From the NCBI GenBank assembly GCA_019828565.1, contig JAHDYR010000022.1, positions 62,001 through 126,000 of the forward strand: a stretch of 64,000 nucleotides of DNA. The letters are read 5' to 3'. The notes beneath the pieces are model-generated. The model searched no databases. It was given only the letters and a program-made list of their open reading frames with translations, and was not told the origin of the DNA. A program made the translations under genes and the position numbers. This document shows positions 1-10,470 of this stretch, in pieces. How positions within the stretch are numbered: the first letter of the stretch is position 1; every line of letters begins with the position of its first letter. The DNA comes from Carpediemonas membranifera (taxonomy: Eukaryota; Fornicata).

Positions 1-2
1 TG

Positions 3-3000
3 CTGACGTCTGCCGTCATCATCGCCTTCGTCATTACCCAACCCGGGACGTCGCCCATGTTCAGCATCCAGTCGGCCTTCCCCAGCGCCGTCGCACTCGG
101 GTTCTTCGTCAGCGACCTCATCCTCCGTCTGTGGCCATTTGCTGAGGCGGGCGATAGGCCCCCGTTCGTGATCACCGTGGCTGGAGCTAGACTGTCGATG
201 AACACGGTCGACGTGCGGTTTGCCATGTTGTCGGCGTACTCTTATGTGATCATCGCCGTGTTTACCATGCAGCTCATCAAGTTTAGACACGCCGTGCTAC
301 ACATAGGGTACGGCGAGCACGCCCACCGCATCGCTGTCCGCCGCCTCGTTCTGATCCGGCGTGTCGGTGTCGTCCTGACGATGCCTCTCTTGCTAGCCCG
401 GGCATGCATGGCGTCCATCCTCATCGCCGCTAGGAGGCTCCTCAGGCTGCCCGACGTCAAGCTAGAATACCTCCCCCTGCGACAGTGCGCTGCATGGCTC
501 GACCGGATCCTGTACGGGCCCGACGATGCGGTGTACGAGGCCATCATCCTCGGACGACCCACAGCCCTCGAGGATTGGGCTCTCACGGGCAGTTACAACA
601 TCAAGCCGCCAGGGAACACGTTCTCCGAGGCTGTGGCCCGCTACTACTGCGCGGTGTGGTCCGTCCCCTGCGATCCTCTCACTTCGATCCACTTTTTAGA
701 CAGACGCACGCCGGCCGCAGAGCTGCATGCCGCGGCGACCATGGACCTGGGTCTGGCGCTGTTCTCGTTCCGGTCCCGTGTGACATCTGTGGCTGGACCT
801 GTGGTCAGTGTCGAAGATCATGTCGAGGCTGACACGATTTCACTCCACACAGAGGGACAGCTGCACGCCCTGCTGCAGGGGCGGCGGGTGAGTGACCCTA
901 ACGGGCTGCAAGAGGACGGCAATCAGAGGCCGCTGAGCATGTCTGCGTCGACGCAGCTCTCCCGGCACAGGAACATTTCCAGGGTTGGCATCGCCCTCAC
1001 GAGTCAGCGGGCCAGCCTGCTGCCCATCGGGTTGCTGGAGAGTTTTCGACCCATTATGGGCCGTGACTTCGGGCTGAAACCTGAGCGGCGTCTGTACTGC
1101 TGGCCGAGTGACATCCGGCAGCTGACGATCGACACGCACCTGTTCAATCGACCACATACAGACTGGATGCTCTCGCTGTTCACCTCATGCTTGCCCATGA
1201 CATCCCAGCTCCTACAGCTGCTGTACATTGGTGGGGTCAAGACCGGCCTGCTCGCTGTCGACGACCCGCACCACTGGACTGACTCCCAGGCTGCGGTAGA
1301 CACCGCGGTCAACGGCATCAACGACTTGACTGCGCTGGGTCTGCCCCTCTCCCAGGAGCTTCTCCGTGCCAGCCTCGTCCGGCTTCAGCACAGGGCGGTG
1401 ATGGTGACAAAGGGCTTGACGTTCCCCCATGTCGGGATTGAGATGGAACGGCTGAGGGGCGTTGTCTCCCGTATCCAGGAGAATGTGGTGGATATCGTAT
1501 CTGATATGGTCATATCTCAGATAAGGACCGTCATTGCAGTCGGCTGTATCCCAGATCTAGTTCGGGTAGACCGCGAGCAGTCATACATCGATCGACCAGA
1601 CCGCATCGAGGACCTCGCCGTGGTCCAAAGGTACGCCATCACCGACTTGAAAGACCAGCTGGCGTCGTCGGCCAGGATGTTTGAGTCGTTGATGACGACG
1701 GACCGGCGGTTTAATACCATTGCCCGGAACACCGAGAGTAGCACATTGCTGGTGTCGTACCGGTCATTCCTCATGACGACGTTCCTGGACACCCGGCGAT
1801 CGGCCACTATTGCTGGACGCATAGAGACGCTGGCAGCACAGATCGGGCTCTACGCAGAGGACGAGGAGGAGCGGGCTGCAGCAAAGAACGTGCTGCCCGC
1901 GCCCAACGCCGTGCTGCCCATGGTGCGGGGCGGGCCGACGGAGGCGAAGGAGTGGCACACATATGCGGCTGTGTGGAATAGATACCGCACGGCTATTGAC
2001 GCCCCGAGCCCCGGCGCCGTCACCCAGGACGGTGGTCATGGCCATCACAAGCGGGGCATGAGGGAGGGCCCCGACCACCTCGGGGTTGCCCACATGGGTC
2101 TCGCGTCCGCCAGTGCGGCCCAGCGTAGGGTCAGGCGCATGCGGTCCAAGGGCCCTCTCGCCCGTGTGGTGGCGCTGAGGCGGTTCATTGACCCTATGAT
2201 CAGCTTCCCCGCCCTGCTAAGCGGCTACCTCGCGCTGCTGGCAGCCATCGCCGTGCTGTTCCCCATGGTCGACGAGATGTGGCACCTATCTAACCTCAGA
2301 CGCATGGCGCGCGAGGTCGACGCCGCTCTTGGTGCCAACACAGTGCAGCAGTCGCTCTGGCAGCCGGTCGGCAACGCCACGGATCCGATGGGCACGTGTG
2401 CCCTCGCCAACAGCACGCTGTCCGACGCCTACTGCCAGTTCGTCGACGACTTCGACCCCCTGCTCTCCAAGTCGTTCTTCGGGACGGACCCCTTTGAGCC
2501 CGACACGGGCGTCTGGGTGTCTCCTCCAGTCGGGCTGGTCGAGTACTACGGCACCACCGTTGGATCATGGGGTGGCCCTCCTATCACCGTGGACGTCGAC
2601 GGGGCGGTGGCCTCGCTGAGACAGGCACAGGAGGACCTTTTCCTATGGGGCATCAACGGCAACAGCGCCCTATTCGACAACCTCCCCACATGCGCTCCCC
2701 TGATAACAGAGGGCGAGCCGCTCACAGAGGCGTGTGAGGCAATGATCGACACGCTCGAGAAGGTCAGCATCTGGCAATCTGGCAGCGTTCTCGGCGGCGG
2801 GGCGCTGCTGACCGACATCACCCACATCCGGGGGCAGACGGCCGTGTTTTATGGCGGGGCGACCGGAATATGCATTGCCCTGACCTTCATGATGGCCATC
2901 GGACTCGCATGGGCAGCGTTGCTCGCCCGAAAGGCAGACATTGTCGCCATTACGATCAACAAGGCCGTCCAGACCGTCCAGGAGTGCACTACATCCGTGC

Positions 3001-6000
3001 TCATCAGCCACCTGCTGACTCTGCTCGACGAGGTCGGCTCTGATCGGGTATACCGGCTCCCCCGCCTGCAGGAGACCGTGGAGGCGGCAGAGGTGATGCT
3101 CTCTGACCCGAGACTTAGCCACGCCTGCGACGACTTCGACAGCGTGAAGAGGCGGTTGCATGACACTGCGGTCCGCATGCACGCGGCCGTCGAGACCCCG
3201 TTCACCATGTCGATGCCGCCCATCATCGACAGCGACGACATCCTCCCCGCCTGGGCTGCCGTCAAGGAGCGCATGGCAAGGGTGTTCAACTTCTCCAGCC
3301 AGACGTACTGTGTCCTGCGGAAACCCCAGATGCTCAACAACGTCATCGTTGTCCTCCTCACTGGCGCCACTGTTGCACTCGCATCACTGGCGGCCACCGT
3401 CGAGCTCTCCTTCCGGGGCGAGCCTCTGGGCACAGTACGGGTCGAGGCGATGCTCCAAAACGGGTACAGTCTGGCGTACGGCGTCGGCCATGGGGTCATG
3501 TCGATGCACTCGGCTGCTATGGACGGTGTCCTCGTGGGCAACCCCACTGTCGCCATGGCCCAGGTCTACGTCGCGTACGACGCCATCCGGAAGTCGGCAG
3601 ACCTTGGCACGACCACGGGACCGCTGCTGGCGCCCGTAGAGGTGGAGAGCTCGCCACTGGTGCTGCAGCTGCTCGACACAGTCCTCAGCAGCAGCGCTGA
3701 CACCAACACCGCCCTGGTCGAGCACCTGGCTCACCTGCTGGCCCACACAGAGGACATGCTCCGTCTCCAGCAGGCGGCGCTGACCGCGGTGGCCGCTATC
3801 ACTGATCGTTGGCTTCCAGTGACCCCCACTACCGGGTCCATGTTCGATAGCAAGACCAACTTTGAGCTCGGCCCGTTCGACATCAGCTCGGTCGGGTCCG
3901 ACTCCTCCACCGGCGACTTTACCGCGGTCTACTCCACTCCCACGGCACTGACGTCAGATGACCTGGACGGACTCAACGACAGCGAGCTCATGGAGGCGGC
4001 CCAGTCAATTCTCCTGGGACCGAGATACCTGGGGGCGCTTAGCGGGGCGAGGGGCGCGGCCCTGGATGTCCTGGACAACATCGACACGTGGAACCGACAG
4101 AGGCTCGATGCCATGCGGCTGAGGGCTGACACCATCGCTGTGGTCGGGCTGCTGTGCTTCGTCCTCACAGTCGTGGCCGGCTGGACCCTCATCATCCGGC
4201 TCAAACTCATCTTCCATGCCCGCCACTGCTGGCACGGTCTCAGAGACACGATGCTGCTGAGCTCAAACCCCGACCAACCTGTGTGCTGCGCCTATCATTA
4301 CTTCCTCGTGTGGGCCAGGCGGGCCGTGCTGTACGCGTTCTTCACGTGGAGCAGGCTGTGGCGGCCCAACAAGGTCACCATTCAGCCCATCCCCTCGTTC
4401 AACTTCAGCGCCATGCTGTCGACCGTGCGGGCGTCGGCAGTCATCAGCACGTTGTTCAACATCTCACTTGTACTGGGCGCCCTAATCTGCGCGGTAATTA
4501 GGGTCGACTATGTGACGACGAAGTACAGCGGCGCACCTGACGCCATATCCCTCGACAAGGCCGCCTTGTTCGATTCATTGCTGGGTGGCCACTACCTTGC
4601 CGCCACAGCATCGACGGCCGTCTTATCTGATCTGGCCGACGTCGCCTGCACCGAGAGCACCTTTTACACACACGCAGTGGCCGAGGCCGTTGCCGCGGGG
4701 GCCGGTCTGAGCTACTCGTCGCCGTGCTCGGCTGTCGACCCGACGGGCCTGGCAGAAGCGGTCAGGGCCTATGCCGCAGCCCACCCCGGGTCAGCTGGGG
4801 CCCGGCTAGTGATGCCACTCGTGCCACTACTGGGCGGTGTTCCAGACGCACCCGAGGCCGAGCTCACCAGCCTCCCCGACATCGACGGCTTCCTGACCAT
4901 CGTCCGCATACCGATGTTGCTGTGCTACGTGCAGATCATCGCGATGCTGGCCGAGGTATGCGTGACGAACAACTACCTCCACTCCAAGCGACGCCACTTC
5001 ACACGGCACCGCTACGTGTTCTGGACCCCGCCGTCCTGCCGAAAGATCAGCAACGCCGTCTTCACCCACCGTCTTCTGGCGCTGGGGGCGTCTGTGCTCA
5101 TCATGGGGCTTTACCTCAGCATCGGATGCACCGGCGTCCACCCCCCGCTGCACCACGCCGTCCGCACTGACCAGCGTGTTCGGGCGATGTCGGCTGTGCT
5201 GTATCGGTTCACAGCCTTGATGCCCGACAACGCCATCGAGACGATAACCCTGCTGCCCTCCCTTCTCGAGGACGCCAGGCAGTCATTCGGAAACCTCTGC
5301 GTGTTCACTGCCGTCGACGGCGGGCTGGTGGGTTCCAGTGACGCGACTGTCGGTACAGAGACCTGCACTGCCAGGAGCATTCAGACCTTCCACAGTCTGT
5401 CCATGGCGATTGCTGACGTCATCGCGGACATTAGGGCAAACCCCACCAGCCTGGCGCCGCTCGCCAAGACCAGAGAAGCGCAGGCACTCATGGCACAGTT
5501 CACGGCCCAGCTCGCGGACCTCAGCCACAGCAGCATCAGACGGGCGGCGTATGACCTCATCATCGACAGAGCAGTGATGTCAATCCCCATCGCCGTCGTC
5601 CTGGCCATCGTGGGAGTCATATCGACGCTGATACTCGCAGCCGCGCAGCTATGGCTCGGTTCCCTCGAGAAGTTCGGACGGTACGTCACCAGCTTAGCGT
5701 CGGCGATCACCGACCCCGCTGAGGTGCACGCGGCCAACCCCGACAGTCTGCCCGCACTGATCCCGATCATGTCATCGCCCCAGCATGCCACGTCCATGGT
5801 TCATGACGTCGAAGTGAGTTCATTCGAGTTCACCAACATTGAGGGAATGGACGACGAGGACGCCGATGTCAGGAGGGACACCATACGCCAGGCTGACGAG
5901 ATCGAGTCCAGCGATCAGAACAGTGTCGCCTCTCTGGTGTCCGAGACCGAGCCCGAGGTTGACGGGCCGGCTCCGGATCCCCTCATACTTCCTGAGCCTG

Positions 6001-6230
6001 TCGCCGAGGTCACGGGCTTCTACGGCATCGACCTCTCCACGGGTCTCAGCGCTGCAGGCCTGCAGAACCTGGAGCGGTTGGGCCTCATGGACGACACGTT
6101 CGCCTTTGCCGACAGAGAGCTCGTTGCACCAGGCACCACACCGCCCCTGCTAAACGTCATGCAGGCGAGCGTGGGGTTCGAGCCCGAGTCCGACGAAGAG
6201 TCGTTCGACATCCTGCCGCCGATCAGATAA
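3..6230 (+). CDS. Giant polytopic membrane protein, 5' end outside window
   Basis: The frame is open to the left edge and a hydrophobic stretch is already in progress there, so the true start lies upstream; the first internal Met is at 57 (2,057 residues from it). Numbering from that Met, hydrophobic segments lie near residues 10-25, 57-75 and 103-125, followed by a long soluble region to about 710. Then come four modules of one membrane segment, an ectodomain of about 130-250 residues and a second membrane segment: about 715-955, 1094-1380, 1462-1635 and 1672-1860. An acidic Ser/Asp/Glu-rich tail fills the last 150 residues. The layout resembles repeated bacterial-style sensor inputs, but no kinase, cyclase or PAS domain is visible and I do not recognise the family. 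The stop TAA is within TAAAT. Function unknown; the gene itself is secure because of its length and steady hydrophobicity pattern. Confidence 0.85.
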   Translation: MTSAVIIAFVITQPGTSPMFSIQSAFPSAVALGFFVSDLILRLWPFAEAGDRPPFVITVAGARLSMNTVDVRFAMLSAYSYVIIAVFTMQLIKFRHAVLHIGYGEHAHRIAVRRLVLIRRVGVVLTMPLLLARACMASILIAARRLLRLPDVKLEYLPLRQCAAWLDRILYGPDDAVYEAIILGRPTALEDWALTGSYNIKPPGNTFSEAVARYYCAVWSVPCDPLTSIHFLDRRTPAAELHAAATMDLGLALFSFRSRVTSVAGPVVSVEDHVEADTISLHTEGQLHALLQGRRVSDPNGLQEDGNQRPLSMSASTQLSRHRNISRVGIALTSQRASLLPIGLLESFRPIMGRDFGLKPERRLYCWPSDIRQLTIDTHLFNRPHTDWMLSLFTSCLPMTSQLLQLLYIGGVKTGLLAVDDPHHWTDSQAAVDTAVNGINDLTALGLPLSQELLRASLVRLQHRAVMVTKGLTFPHVGIEMERLRGVVSRIQENVVDIVSDMVISQIRTVIAVGCIPDLVRVDREQSYIDRPDRIEDLAVVQRYAITDLKDQLASSARMFESLMTTDRRFNTIARNTESSTLLVSYRSFLMTTFLDTRRSATIAGRIETLAAQIGLYAEDEEERAAAKNVLPAPNAVLPMVRGGPTEAKEWHTYAAVWNRYRTAIDAPSPGAVTQDGGHGHHKRGMREGPDHLGVAHMGLASASAAQRRVRRMRSKGPLARVVALRRFIDPMISFPALLSGYLALLAAIAVLFPMVDEMWHLSNLRRMAREVDAALGANTVQQSLWQPVGNATDPMGTCALANSTLSDAYCQFVDDFDPLLSKSFFGTDPFEPDTGVWVSPPVGLVEYYGTTVGSWGGPPITVDVDGAVASLRQAQEDLFLWGINGNSALFDNLPTCAPLITEGEPLTEACEAMIDTLEKVSIWQSGSVLGGGALLTDITHIRGQTAVFYGGATGICIALTFMMAIGLAWAALLARKADIVAITINKAVQTVQECTTSVLISHLLTLLDEVGSDRVYRLPRLQETVEAAEVMLSDPRLSHACDDFDSVKRRLHDTAVRMHAAVETPFTMSMPPIIDSDDILPAWAAVKERMARVFNFSSQTYCVLRKPQMLNNVIVVLLTGATVALASLAATVELSFRGEPLGTVRVEAMLQNGYSLAYGVGHGVMSMHSAAMDGVLVGNPTVAMAQVYVAYDAIRKSADLGTTTGPLLAPVEVESSPLVLQLLDTVLSSSADTNTALVEHLAHLLAHTEDMLRLQQAALTAVAAITDRWLPVTPTTGSMFDSKTNFELGPFDISSVGSDSSTGDFTAVYSTPTALTSDDLDGLNDSELMEAAQSILLGPRYLGALSGARGAALDVLDNIDTWNRQRLDAMRLRADTIAVVGLLCFVLTVVAGWTLIIRLKLIFHARHCWHGLRDTMLLSSNPDQPVCCAYHYFLVWARRAVLYAFFTWSRLWRPNKVTIQPIPSFNFSAMLSTVRASAVISTLFNISLVLGALICAVIRVDYVTTKYSGAPDAISLDKAALFDSLLGGHYLAATASTAVLSDLADVACTESTFYTHAVAEAVAAGAGLSYSSPCSAVDPTGLAEAVRAYAAAHPGSAGARLVMPLVPLLGGVPDAPEAELTSLPDIDGFLTIVRIPMLLCYVQIIAMLAEVCVTNNYLHSKRRHFTRHRYVFWTPPSCRKISNAVFTHRLLALGASVLIMGLYLSIGCTGVHPPLHHAVRTDQRVRAMSAVLYRFTALMPDNAIETITLLPSLLEDARQSFGNLCVFTAVDGGLVGSSDATVGTETCTARSIQTFHSLSMAIADVIADIRANPTSLAPLAKTREAQALMAQFTAQLADLSHSSIRRAAYDLIIDRAVMSIPIAVVLAIVGVISTLILAAAQLWLGSLEKFGRYVTSLASAITDPAEVHAANPDSLPALIPIMSSPQHATSMVHDVEVSSFEFTNIEGMDDEDADVRRDTIRQADEIESSDQNSVASLVSETEPEVDGPAPDPLILPEPVAEVTGFYGIDLSTGLSAAGLQNLERLGLMDDTFAFADRELVAPGTTPPLLNVMQASVGFEPESDEESFDILPPIR

Positions 6231-6307
6231 ATGCCGACAGGTGACATAAAAAATAATGATGAGAACAGCCATTTATACTTGTTAATGTTATGGGTGCAAT
6301 CGAGGTC

Positions 6308-9300
6308 TCAGCGCTTGCGACGCTTTTCCAGCACCACCGACGTAACAGTCAGGGTTATCTCAGACACCGTCATCGGCAGGAACGCCCGAGTCGCGCAGTT
6401 GTACTTATAGTATGCGATGATGGAGGCAGGGTTGAGCTGAAGCGTCCCGGTGCCTGCAACGAGCTCCCATTTGCCGCCCCGCTTGGCGTAAAGCGCCCTG
6501 AACGTCTGACTTGTCTTGCTCGTGAGGACGATGACGAACTGGGATGTACCGTCCATGGCGTTCGAGTCGAAGGCGTCTAGTGCTTTCACACGGGTCGACT
6601 CGATGACCCCCTCGACAAGCCGCTCCAGGGCCCGCCGGACGATCGTAAACTTCGGGTCAAGCTTGATCTTCTGCTGGGAGTCAGATCGAGAGATGGACCG
6701 CGACGGCGTGCGGCGGTGGGTCTCGCTGGTTCTGGAGACGGCAGGGGACGACGCCTGAACGGCGGACTTGCGAGAGCTCGGGGACGCCCGCATTGCGGGG
6801 GGCTCCTTCGCTTTGCCCTCGCGGTACTGCGCCAGGTAGGAGCCTTGTACCTCCTCTTCCTCTGGCTCGGCCTCTGGCTCGGAATCTGGCTTTGGCGCCA
6901 GACCGGCCTGCTCCGCGTATGACGAGACGTGACTCTCCTCAGTGTCCAGCTTGCTCATCCGCAAGGCCGTGACTGATGGCCGGGCCTCAATACCGTCGAG
7001 GATCCTGTTGGCGTGGGCTGTGATGCTCTCGTTCATGTCCCGGGGCGGCGGGATGTCATCGAGCATGCCGTCGTCCTCATCGTGTGTCGACCCAGACTGA
7101 GTCTCGTCATCCTCGGCCTTGGCATGACATTGGGCCAGCATGTCAGTGGCGACGGCCAGATCGTGCTCTAGAGTGGCCGCCTTGCTCTTGAACAGAGCTA
7201 CCTCCTGCTCGAGGCTGCCTGTCTGCCCCTTGAGCGTGGAGATGAGGCGGTCTCTCTGCAGGATGCCCTGCTGCATCTTGGCAGTCGCATGGTCTGCAGA
7301 CCGTGTCTTTTCCTGCACTTCCATCTTCGCAAGCCCGACCTGTCTCGCGGCGGCCTCAGCGGCGGCCCTGGCCTGGGCGAGCTCCTCCTTGGTGCTGTCG
7401 AGCTCCTCGCCCAGCATCGTGACCTCCTTCCGCAGGGCTGCGACGAGCTCATCGTGCGGGAACGATGTGAACGCCAGCGAGTCCGAGACGTCGTCGTCGT
7501 CTTGGGTCAGCGTGTCGATCTCCGTCAGCCGCGGCGCCTCGGGCGTCATTGTTTGCATACGCAGGAGATCCTCCGCGAGGCGAGCGTTGTCGTCGGCCAG
7601 CTCGGCAAGCTTGGCCTCGAGCTTGTCGCGCTCCTCGGCGGTCGACGCGATCTCCGCCTCAAGAGCATCCTTCTCGGCGCGCAGGGCGTCGATCGTGTCC
7701 TCGAAAAGCGCTGGCTGGGCGGCGAGACGCTTCGTAAGCTCGGCTTTCTCGGCGGCGAGACCGTCGACGTTGGTCTCGAGGGCGTCCTTCTCGGCGGTGA
7801 CGGCGGAGAGCTTCGCTTCGAGCTCGGCCTGGGCCGACTCGCGGCTGGCCTTGGCCTCAGCGAGCTGGGTCTCGAGCGCGGCAAGCTTGTCCTCGAGCTC
7901 AGTCTGGGCAGCGAGCTGGGTCTCGAACTCCATCTCGTCCGCCTTGTCACTCTCTTGCATCTCGGCGATACGGGTCTCGAGACCCGTCTTGGCATCGGTC
8001 GCGGCTTCGAGCTCCTCCAGAAGCTCGTCCTTTTCAGCCTGGAGGGTGTCGCGCTCCTTGGAGATGGCGGCGACCATTGTCTCGAGCTCAGAAACCGCAG
8101 CCAGCGAGCTCTCGTCTTCTGCTCTAGCCCGTTCGTCAGACTGCCTCTCCTGCTCAAGCGCGTCGACCTGTCTCGCGGCGGCCTCAGCGGCGGCCCTGGC
8201 CTGGGCGAGCTCCTCCTTGGTGCTGTCGAGCTCCTCGCCCAGCATCGTGACCTCCTTCCGCAGGGCTGCGACGAGCTCATCGTGCGGGAACGATGTGAAC
8301 GCCAGCGAGTCCGAGACGTCGTCGTCGTCTTGGGTCAGCGTGTCGATCTCCGTCAGCCGCGGCGCCTCGGGCGTCATTGTTTGCATACGCAGGAGATCCT
8401 CCGCGAGGCGAGCGTTGTCGTCGGCCAGCTCGGCAAGCTTGGCCTCGAGCTTGTCGCGCTCCTCGGCGGTCGACGCGATCTCCGCCTCAAGAGCATCCTT
8501 CTCGGCGCGCAGGGCGTCGATCGTGTCCTCGAAAAGCGCTGGCTGGGCGGCGAGACGCTTCGTAAGCTCGGCTTTCTCGGCGGCGAGACCGTCGACGTTG
8601 GTCTCGAGGGCGTCCTTCTCGGCGGTGACGGCGGAGAGCTTCGCTTCGAGCTCGGCCTGGGCCGACTCGCGGCTGGCCTTGGCCTCAGCGAGCTGGGTCT
8701 CGAGCGCGGCAAGCTTGTCCTCGAGCTCAGTCTGGGCAGCGAGCTGGGTCTCGAACTCCATCTCGTCCGCCTTGTCACTCTCTTGCATCTCGGCGATACG
8801 GGTCTCGAGACCCGTCTTGGCATCGGTCGCGGCTTCGAGCTCCTCCAGAAGCTCGTCCTTTTCAGCCTGGAGGGTGTCGCGCTCCTTGGAGATGGCGGCG
8901 ACCATTGTCTCGAGCTCAGAAACCGCAGCCAGCGAGCTCTCGTCTTCTGCTCTAGCCCGTTCGTCAGACTGCCTCTCCTGCTCAAGCGCGTCGACCTGTC
9001 TCGCGGCGGCCTCAGCGGCGGCCCTGGCCTGGGCGAGCTCCTCCTTGGTGCTGTCGAGCTCCTCGCCCAGCATCGTGACCTCCTTCCGCAGGGCTGCGAC
9101 GAGCTCATCGTGCGGGAACGATGTGAACGCCAGCGAGTCCGAGACGTCGTCGTCGTCTTGGGTCAGCGTGTCGATCTCCGTCAGCCGCGGCGCCTCGGGC
9201 GTCATTGTTTGCATACGCAGGAGATCCTCCGCGAGGCGAGCGTTGTCGTCGGCCAGCTCGGCAAGCTTGGCCTCGAGCTTGTCGCGCTCCTCGGCGGTCG

Positions 9301-10297
9301 ACGCGATCTCCGCCTCAAGAGCATCCTTCTCGGCGCGCAGGGCGTCGATCGTGTCCTCGAAAAGCGCTGGCTGGGCGGCGAGACGCTTCGTAAGCTCGGC
9401 TTTCTCGGCGGCGAGACCGTCGACGTTGGTCTCGAGGGCGTCCTTCTCGGCGGTGACGGCGGAGAGCTTCGCTTCGAGCTCGGCCTGGGCCGACTCGCGG
9501 CTGGCCTTGGCCTCAGCGAGCTGGGTCTCGAGCGCGGCAAGCTTGTCCTCGAGCTCAGTCTGGGCAGCGAGCTGGGTCTCGAACTCCATCTCGTCCGCCT
9601 TGTCACTCTCTTGCATCTCGGCGATACGGGTCTCGAGACCCGTCTTGGCATCGGTCGCGGCTTCGAGCTCCTCCAGAAGCTCGTCCTTTTCAGCCTGGAG
9701 GGTGTCGCGCTCCTTGGAGATGGCGGCGACCATTGTCTCGAGCTCAGAAACCGCAGCCAGCGAGCTCTCGTCTTCTGCTCTAGCCCGTTCGTCAGACTGC
9801 CTCTCCTGCTCAAGCGCGTCGACCTGTCTCGCGGCGGCCTCAGCGGCGGCCCTGGCCTGGGCGAGCTCCTCCTTGGTGCTGTCGAGCTCCTCGCCCAGCA
9901 TCGTGACCTCCTTCTTGAGCTCAGTGTTCTCGACCTGGAGGACAGCGCGCTCTTCAGCAGCAAACACGCTCTGTTCGGCGAGCTCTACATTGTTGGCCCG
10001 CTCATCATTCACCTCATGCGTCAGCGAAGCAACCTGTTGCCTCAGTGCGGATATAGCGGCGTCCTTGTCAGCTAGGGCGTCTTCTAATGTAGGCTTACGC
10101 TCCATTATAGGCATTTCAAGCGATTCGCTTGGCTGCTCGTGAATCGGCTCTTGAGTTTCAGCAGGTGATGGTCTCCTTTCAGCACGAAGCAACTCCAGCT
10201 TCTTCTGCTTTGCGCGCCGCTCCATTTCAGCGAGCCTTTGCTTTTCCTTCATCAGGCGCTCGAGCATCTCTTGCCGTTTGCCGTCATCGCGGTTCAT
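6308..10297 (-). CDS. CKK-domain (CAMSAP/Patronin-type) coiled-coil protein with triplicated repeat
   Basis: 1,329 residues. The C-terminus (about 1208-1325) reads as a CKK domain, the microtubule minus-end-binding fold of CAMSAP/Patronin: it has FVIVLTSKTSQTFRALYA, then a Gly-rich turn, then IIAYYKYNCATRAFLPM, which match the FRALY and IYKYN...F signature positions of that family. Upstream is a Ser/Pro-rich linker, then long coiled coil made of three copies of a 276-residue unit (Glu, Ala, Leu, Lys-rich heptads such as TMLGEELDSTKEELAQ) plus a partial fourth. The N-terminus is a charged helix. No calponin-homology domain is visible, unlike animal CAMSAPs. The inferred role is binding or capping microtubule minus ends, for example at basal bodies. 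The gene is divergent from the golgin-like gene with about 170 bp between starts. The CKK call is by motif alignment by eye. Confidence 0.85.
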   Translation of the reverse strand: MNRDDGKRQEMLERLMKEKQRLAEMERRAKQKKLELLRAERRPSPAETQEPIHEQPSESLEMPIMERKPTLEDALADKDAAISALRQQVASLTHEVNDERANNVELAEQSVFAAEERAVLQVENTELKKEVTMLGEELDSTKEELAQARAAAEAAARQVDALEQERQSDERARAEDESSLAAVSELETMVAAISKERDTLQAEKDELLEELEAATDAKTGLETRIAEMQESDKADEMEFETQLAAQTELEDKLAALETQLAEAKASRESAQAELEAKLSAVTAEKDALETNVDGLAAEKAELTKRLAAQPALFEDTIDALRAEKDALEAEIASTAEERDKLEAKLAELADDNARLAEDLLRMQTMTPEAPRLTEIDTLTQDDDDVSDSLAFTSFPHDELVAALRKEVTMLGEELDSTKEELAQARAAAEAAARQVDALEQERQSDERARAEDESSLAAVSELETMVAAISKERDTLQAEKDELLEELEAATDAKTGLETRIAEMQESDKADEMEFETQLAAQTELEDKLAALETQLAEAKASRESAQAELEAKLSAVTAEKDALETNVDGLAAEKAELTKRLAAQPALFEDTIDALRAEKDALEAEIASTAEERDKLEAKLAELADDNARLAEDLLRMQTMTPEAPRLTEIDTLTQDDDDVSDSLAFTSFPHDELVAALRKEVTMLGEELDSTKEELAQARAAAEAAARQVDALEQERQSDERARAEDESSLAAVSELETMVAAISKERDTLQAEKDELLEELEAATDAKTGLETRIAEMQESDKADEMEFETQLAAQTELEDKLAALETQLAEAKASRESAQAELEAKLSAVTAEKDALETNVDGLAAEKAELTKRLAAQPALFEDTIDALRAEKDALEAEIASTAEERDKLEAKLAELADDNARLAEDLLRMQTMTPEAPRLTEIDTLTQDDDDVSDSLAFTSFPHDELVAALRKEVTMLGEELDSTKEELAQARAAAEAAARQVGLAKMEVQEKTRSADHATAKMQQGILQRDRLISTLKGQTGSLEQEVALFKSKAATLEHDLAVATDMLAQCHAKAEDDETQSGSTHDEDDGMLDDIPPPRDMNESITAHANRILDGIEARPSVTALRMSKLDTEESHVSSYAEQAGLAPKPDSEPEAEPEEEEVQGSYLAQYREGKAKEPPAMRASPSSRKSAVQASSPAVSRTSETHRRTPSRSISRSDSQQKIKLDPKFTIVRRALERLVEGVIESTRVKALDAFDSNAMDGTSQFVIVLTSKTSQTFRALYAKRGGKWELVAGTGTLQLNPASIIAYYKYNCATRAFLPMTVSEITLTVTSVVLEKRRKR
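7337..9914 (-). repeat. Three tandem 828-bp repeats inside the CKK gene
   Basis: The same sequence recurs with an exact 828-bp period (for example the segment starting at 7549 recurs at 8377 and 9205), giving three full units plus about 94 bp. Translations of the copies are identical in the coding frame and in two other frames, so the copies appear identical at DNA level. 828 bp is 276 codons, so copy number can change without breaking the frame. Either a very recent amplification or continuing gene conversion. Confidence 0.95.
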
Positions 10298-10470
10298 TTC
10301 CAGTTACGCAGAATAAGCGAATGACAAAAGTTTGCCCATACCCGCCCTGACAACGCTGCTGCTCACGTGGTAGACGCAGTCAGGCCCTGCGCCGGCCCAG
10401 GCTGAGCTGAGCGTACTTTGCAGTTTAGCGACGAATACGATTAGACTGCTGAGCAAGTAGGTCCTTTACG

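Noticed and set aside
7140-10142. Plus-strand frames of 1,000 and 928 codons opposite the CKK gene
   Set aside because: Same repeat shadow effect; the minus-strand frame carries the CKK domain.
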